From Lachnoclostridium sp. UBA6475 (GTDB taxonomy: Bacteria; Bacillota; Clostridia; Lachnospirales; Lachnospiraceae), in NCBI GenBank assembly GCA_002435545.1, contig DJNB01000066.1, positions 10,559-16,381 of the forward strand: DNA of 5,823 bases, written 5' to 3'. Shown piece by piece: positions 5,247 to 5,823 of this stretch (positions are counted from its first letter, which is position 1; each line of letters begins with the position of its first letter). Under the pieces are notes generated by a model. That model ran no database searches and was not told where the DNA came from. It was given only the letters and a program-made list of their open reading frames with translations. Position numbers and translations under genes: made by a program.

Positions 5247-5823
5247 TTATTTAGCAGAACTGTATGCTTTTCCTGCTTCCAGTTTTATGCCTTTTACAGC
5301 AAAGAGTTCGGATACAGAAACAATCTGGTATCCCTTTTCATTAAAATACTGCAAGAGGGTTGGAAGTGCCTCTACGGTATTTTTCTCTGTAGCATGCATC
5401 AATACGATATCTCCGTCTTCCGCAGCTTCCACATTTTTAATGATCTGTTCTGTCGTCGCCTTGTCCCAGTCTTTACTGTCTATGCTGCAGTTTATGAATG
5501 GCGCCTTGATCGTCGCTTTCATGTCAGGGCTGATCGCAAGTTCCGGTGCACGGAATAAAATATTTTTATAGCCGGAAATCTCAGTCAAAACAGCATTGGT
5601 TTCATCTACGGATTCTGCAATTTCGTCCGGATCCATTTTGGACATATTCTTCCATCCATAAGAATGATTCCCAATTTCAAATCCTCTGGTCAGAGCACTT
5701 TCAACCTCTTTTCTACCGGCGTCATCAATACGGGAACCGATGTAGAAAAATGTTGCATGTGCGCCTGCTTCTGCCAAGGCATCCTGAATCTGCATACTTG
5801 TTGTTGCTGTCTCTTTCAAGCCA
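5247..5823 (-). CDS. Polysaccharide deacetylase (NodB/CE4-like), C-terminal part; 5' end outside window
   Basis: The frame is open through the right edge; 191 full codons and a TAA are visible. An in-frame TTG at 5819 is not the start, because codons continue upstream and the D-D-G-P motif of the family should lie just outside. Numbering from the first full codon (Gly): ATFFYIG at 23-29 is the conserved strand after the first motif. E-I-G-N-H-S-Y-G-W at 49-57 is motif 2, F-R-A-P-E-L at 90-95 motif 3, S-I-D-S-K-D-W at 113-119 motif 4, and I-V-L-M-H at 139-143 motif 5, followed by the usual T-x-x-A-L-P and K-G-Y-x-I-V-S-V-S-E-L ending. Family members remove N- or O-acetyl groups from peptidoglycan, chitin or xylan using a metal held by Asp-His-His. 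Here the second His (H-S/T-x-x-H) is Trp57, so activity or metal use may differ. A terminator follows. The substrate is unknown; export is likely but the N-terminus is not visible. Confidence 0.9.
   Translation of the reverse strand, partial: GLKETATTSMQIQDALAEAGAHATFFYIGSRIDDAGRKEVESALTRGFEIGNHSYGWKNMSKMDPDEIAESVDETNAVLTEISGYKNILFRAPELAISPDMKATIKAPFINCSIDSKDWDKATTEQIIKNVEAAEDGDIVLMHATEKNTVEALPTLLQYFNEKGYQIVSVSELFAVKGIKLEAGKAYSSAK

Noticed and set aside
4891..5571. 226-residue plus-strand ORF with a hydrophobic start
   Set aside because: It spans the antisense of the GDPD signal peptide, the whole intergenic region with promoter and terminator, and the antisense of the deacetylase. Its hydrophobic look comes from the complement of Lys-rich and signal-peptide codons. 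No ribosome site or family resemblance.
1270..5805. Fourteen-base identity CTGCATACTTGTTG near 1276 and near 5792
   Set aside because: It lies in different protein contexts (surface protein and deacetylase) without matching flanks; it is most likely chance and not a mobile-element or recombination repeat.
5817..5819. TTG as a start codon for the deacetylase
   Set aside because: The reading frame continues upstream to the window edge, and the first catalytic motif of the family is expected before this point, so the TTG is an internal Leu codon.

Overview
The window reads as chromosome from a Gram-positive Clostridia, most likely a gut-type Lachnospiraceae. This is inferred from strong AGGAGG-type ribosome sites, sigma-A-like promoters, moderate GC, and secreted proteins built from BspA-type leucine-rich repeats, MBG/Ig-like modules, Big_2 domains and Pro/Thr stalks. 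There are no RNA genes, mobile elements or CRISPR arrays. All real coding sequence is on the minus strand; the plus-strand ORFs are antisense shadows.

Layout, in the direction of transcription (right to left): (1) 5823-5247, the C-terminal part of a NodB-type polysaccharide deacetylase whose 5' end lies outside the window, followed by a clear intrinsic terminator (5188-5213). (2) An intergenic stretch with an inverted repeat (5137-5164), a sigma-A-like promoter (5098-5126) and a small hairpin at the predicted transcript start. (3) 5033-3396, a secreted protein with three Big_2-like domains, the first extremely lysine-rich, fused to a catalytically intact-looking glycerophosphodiester phosphodiesterase (GDPD), followed by a strong terminator (3339-3379). 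(4) An intergenic stretch with a well-spaced promoter (3264-3292), a 5' leader hairpin and a strong ribosome site. (5) 3165-1, the first 1055 residues of a large surface protein: signal peptide, eight 23-residue repeats with a cysteine ladder, MBG-like modules, an array of tryptophan-rich Ig-like modules, and a proline-rich stalk that runs off the window before any anchor.

The three genes appear to be separate transcription units, because a terminator and a promoter lie in each gap. They share a theme: each product is, or is likely to be, exported to the cell envelope. The deacetylase would act on N-acetylated glycans, the GDPD on glycerophosphodiesters (possibly glycerol-phosphate polymers or lipid head groups), and the large repeat protein on adhesion or binding. 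A joint pathway is not shown by the sequence. The most notable points are the cationic Big_2-GDPD fusion (about +31 net charge in 92 residues), loss of the second metal-binding histidine in the deacetylase, and the modular architecture of the large surface protein.
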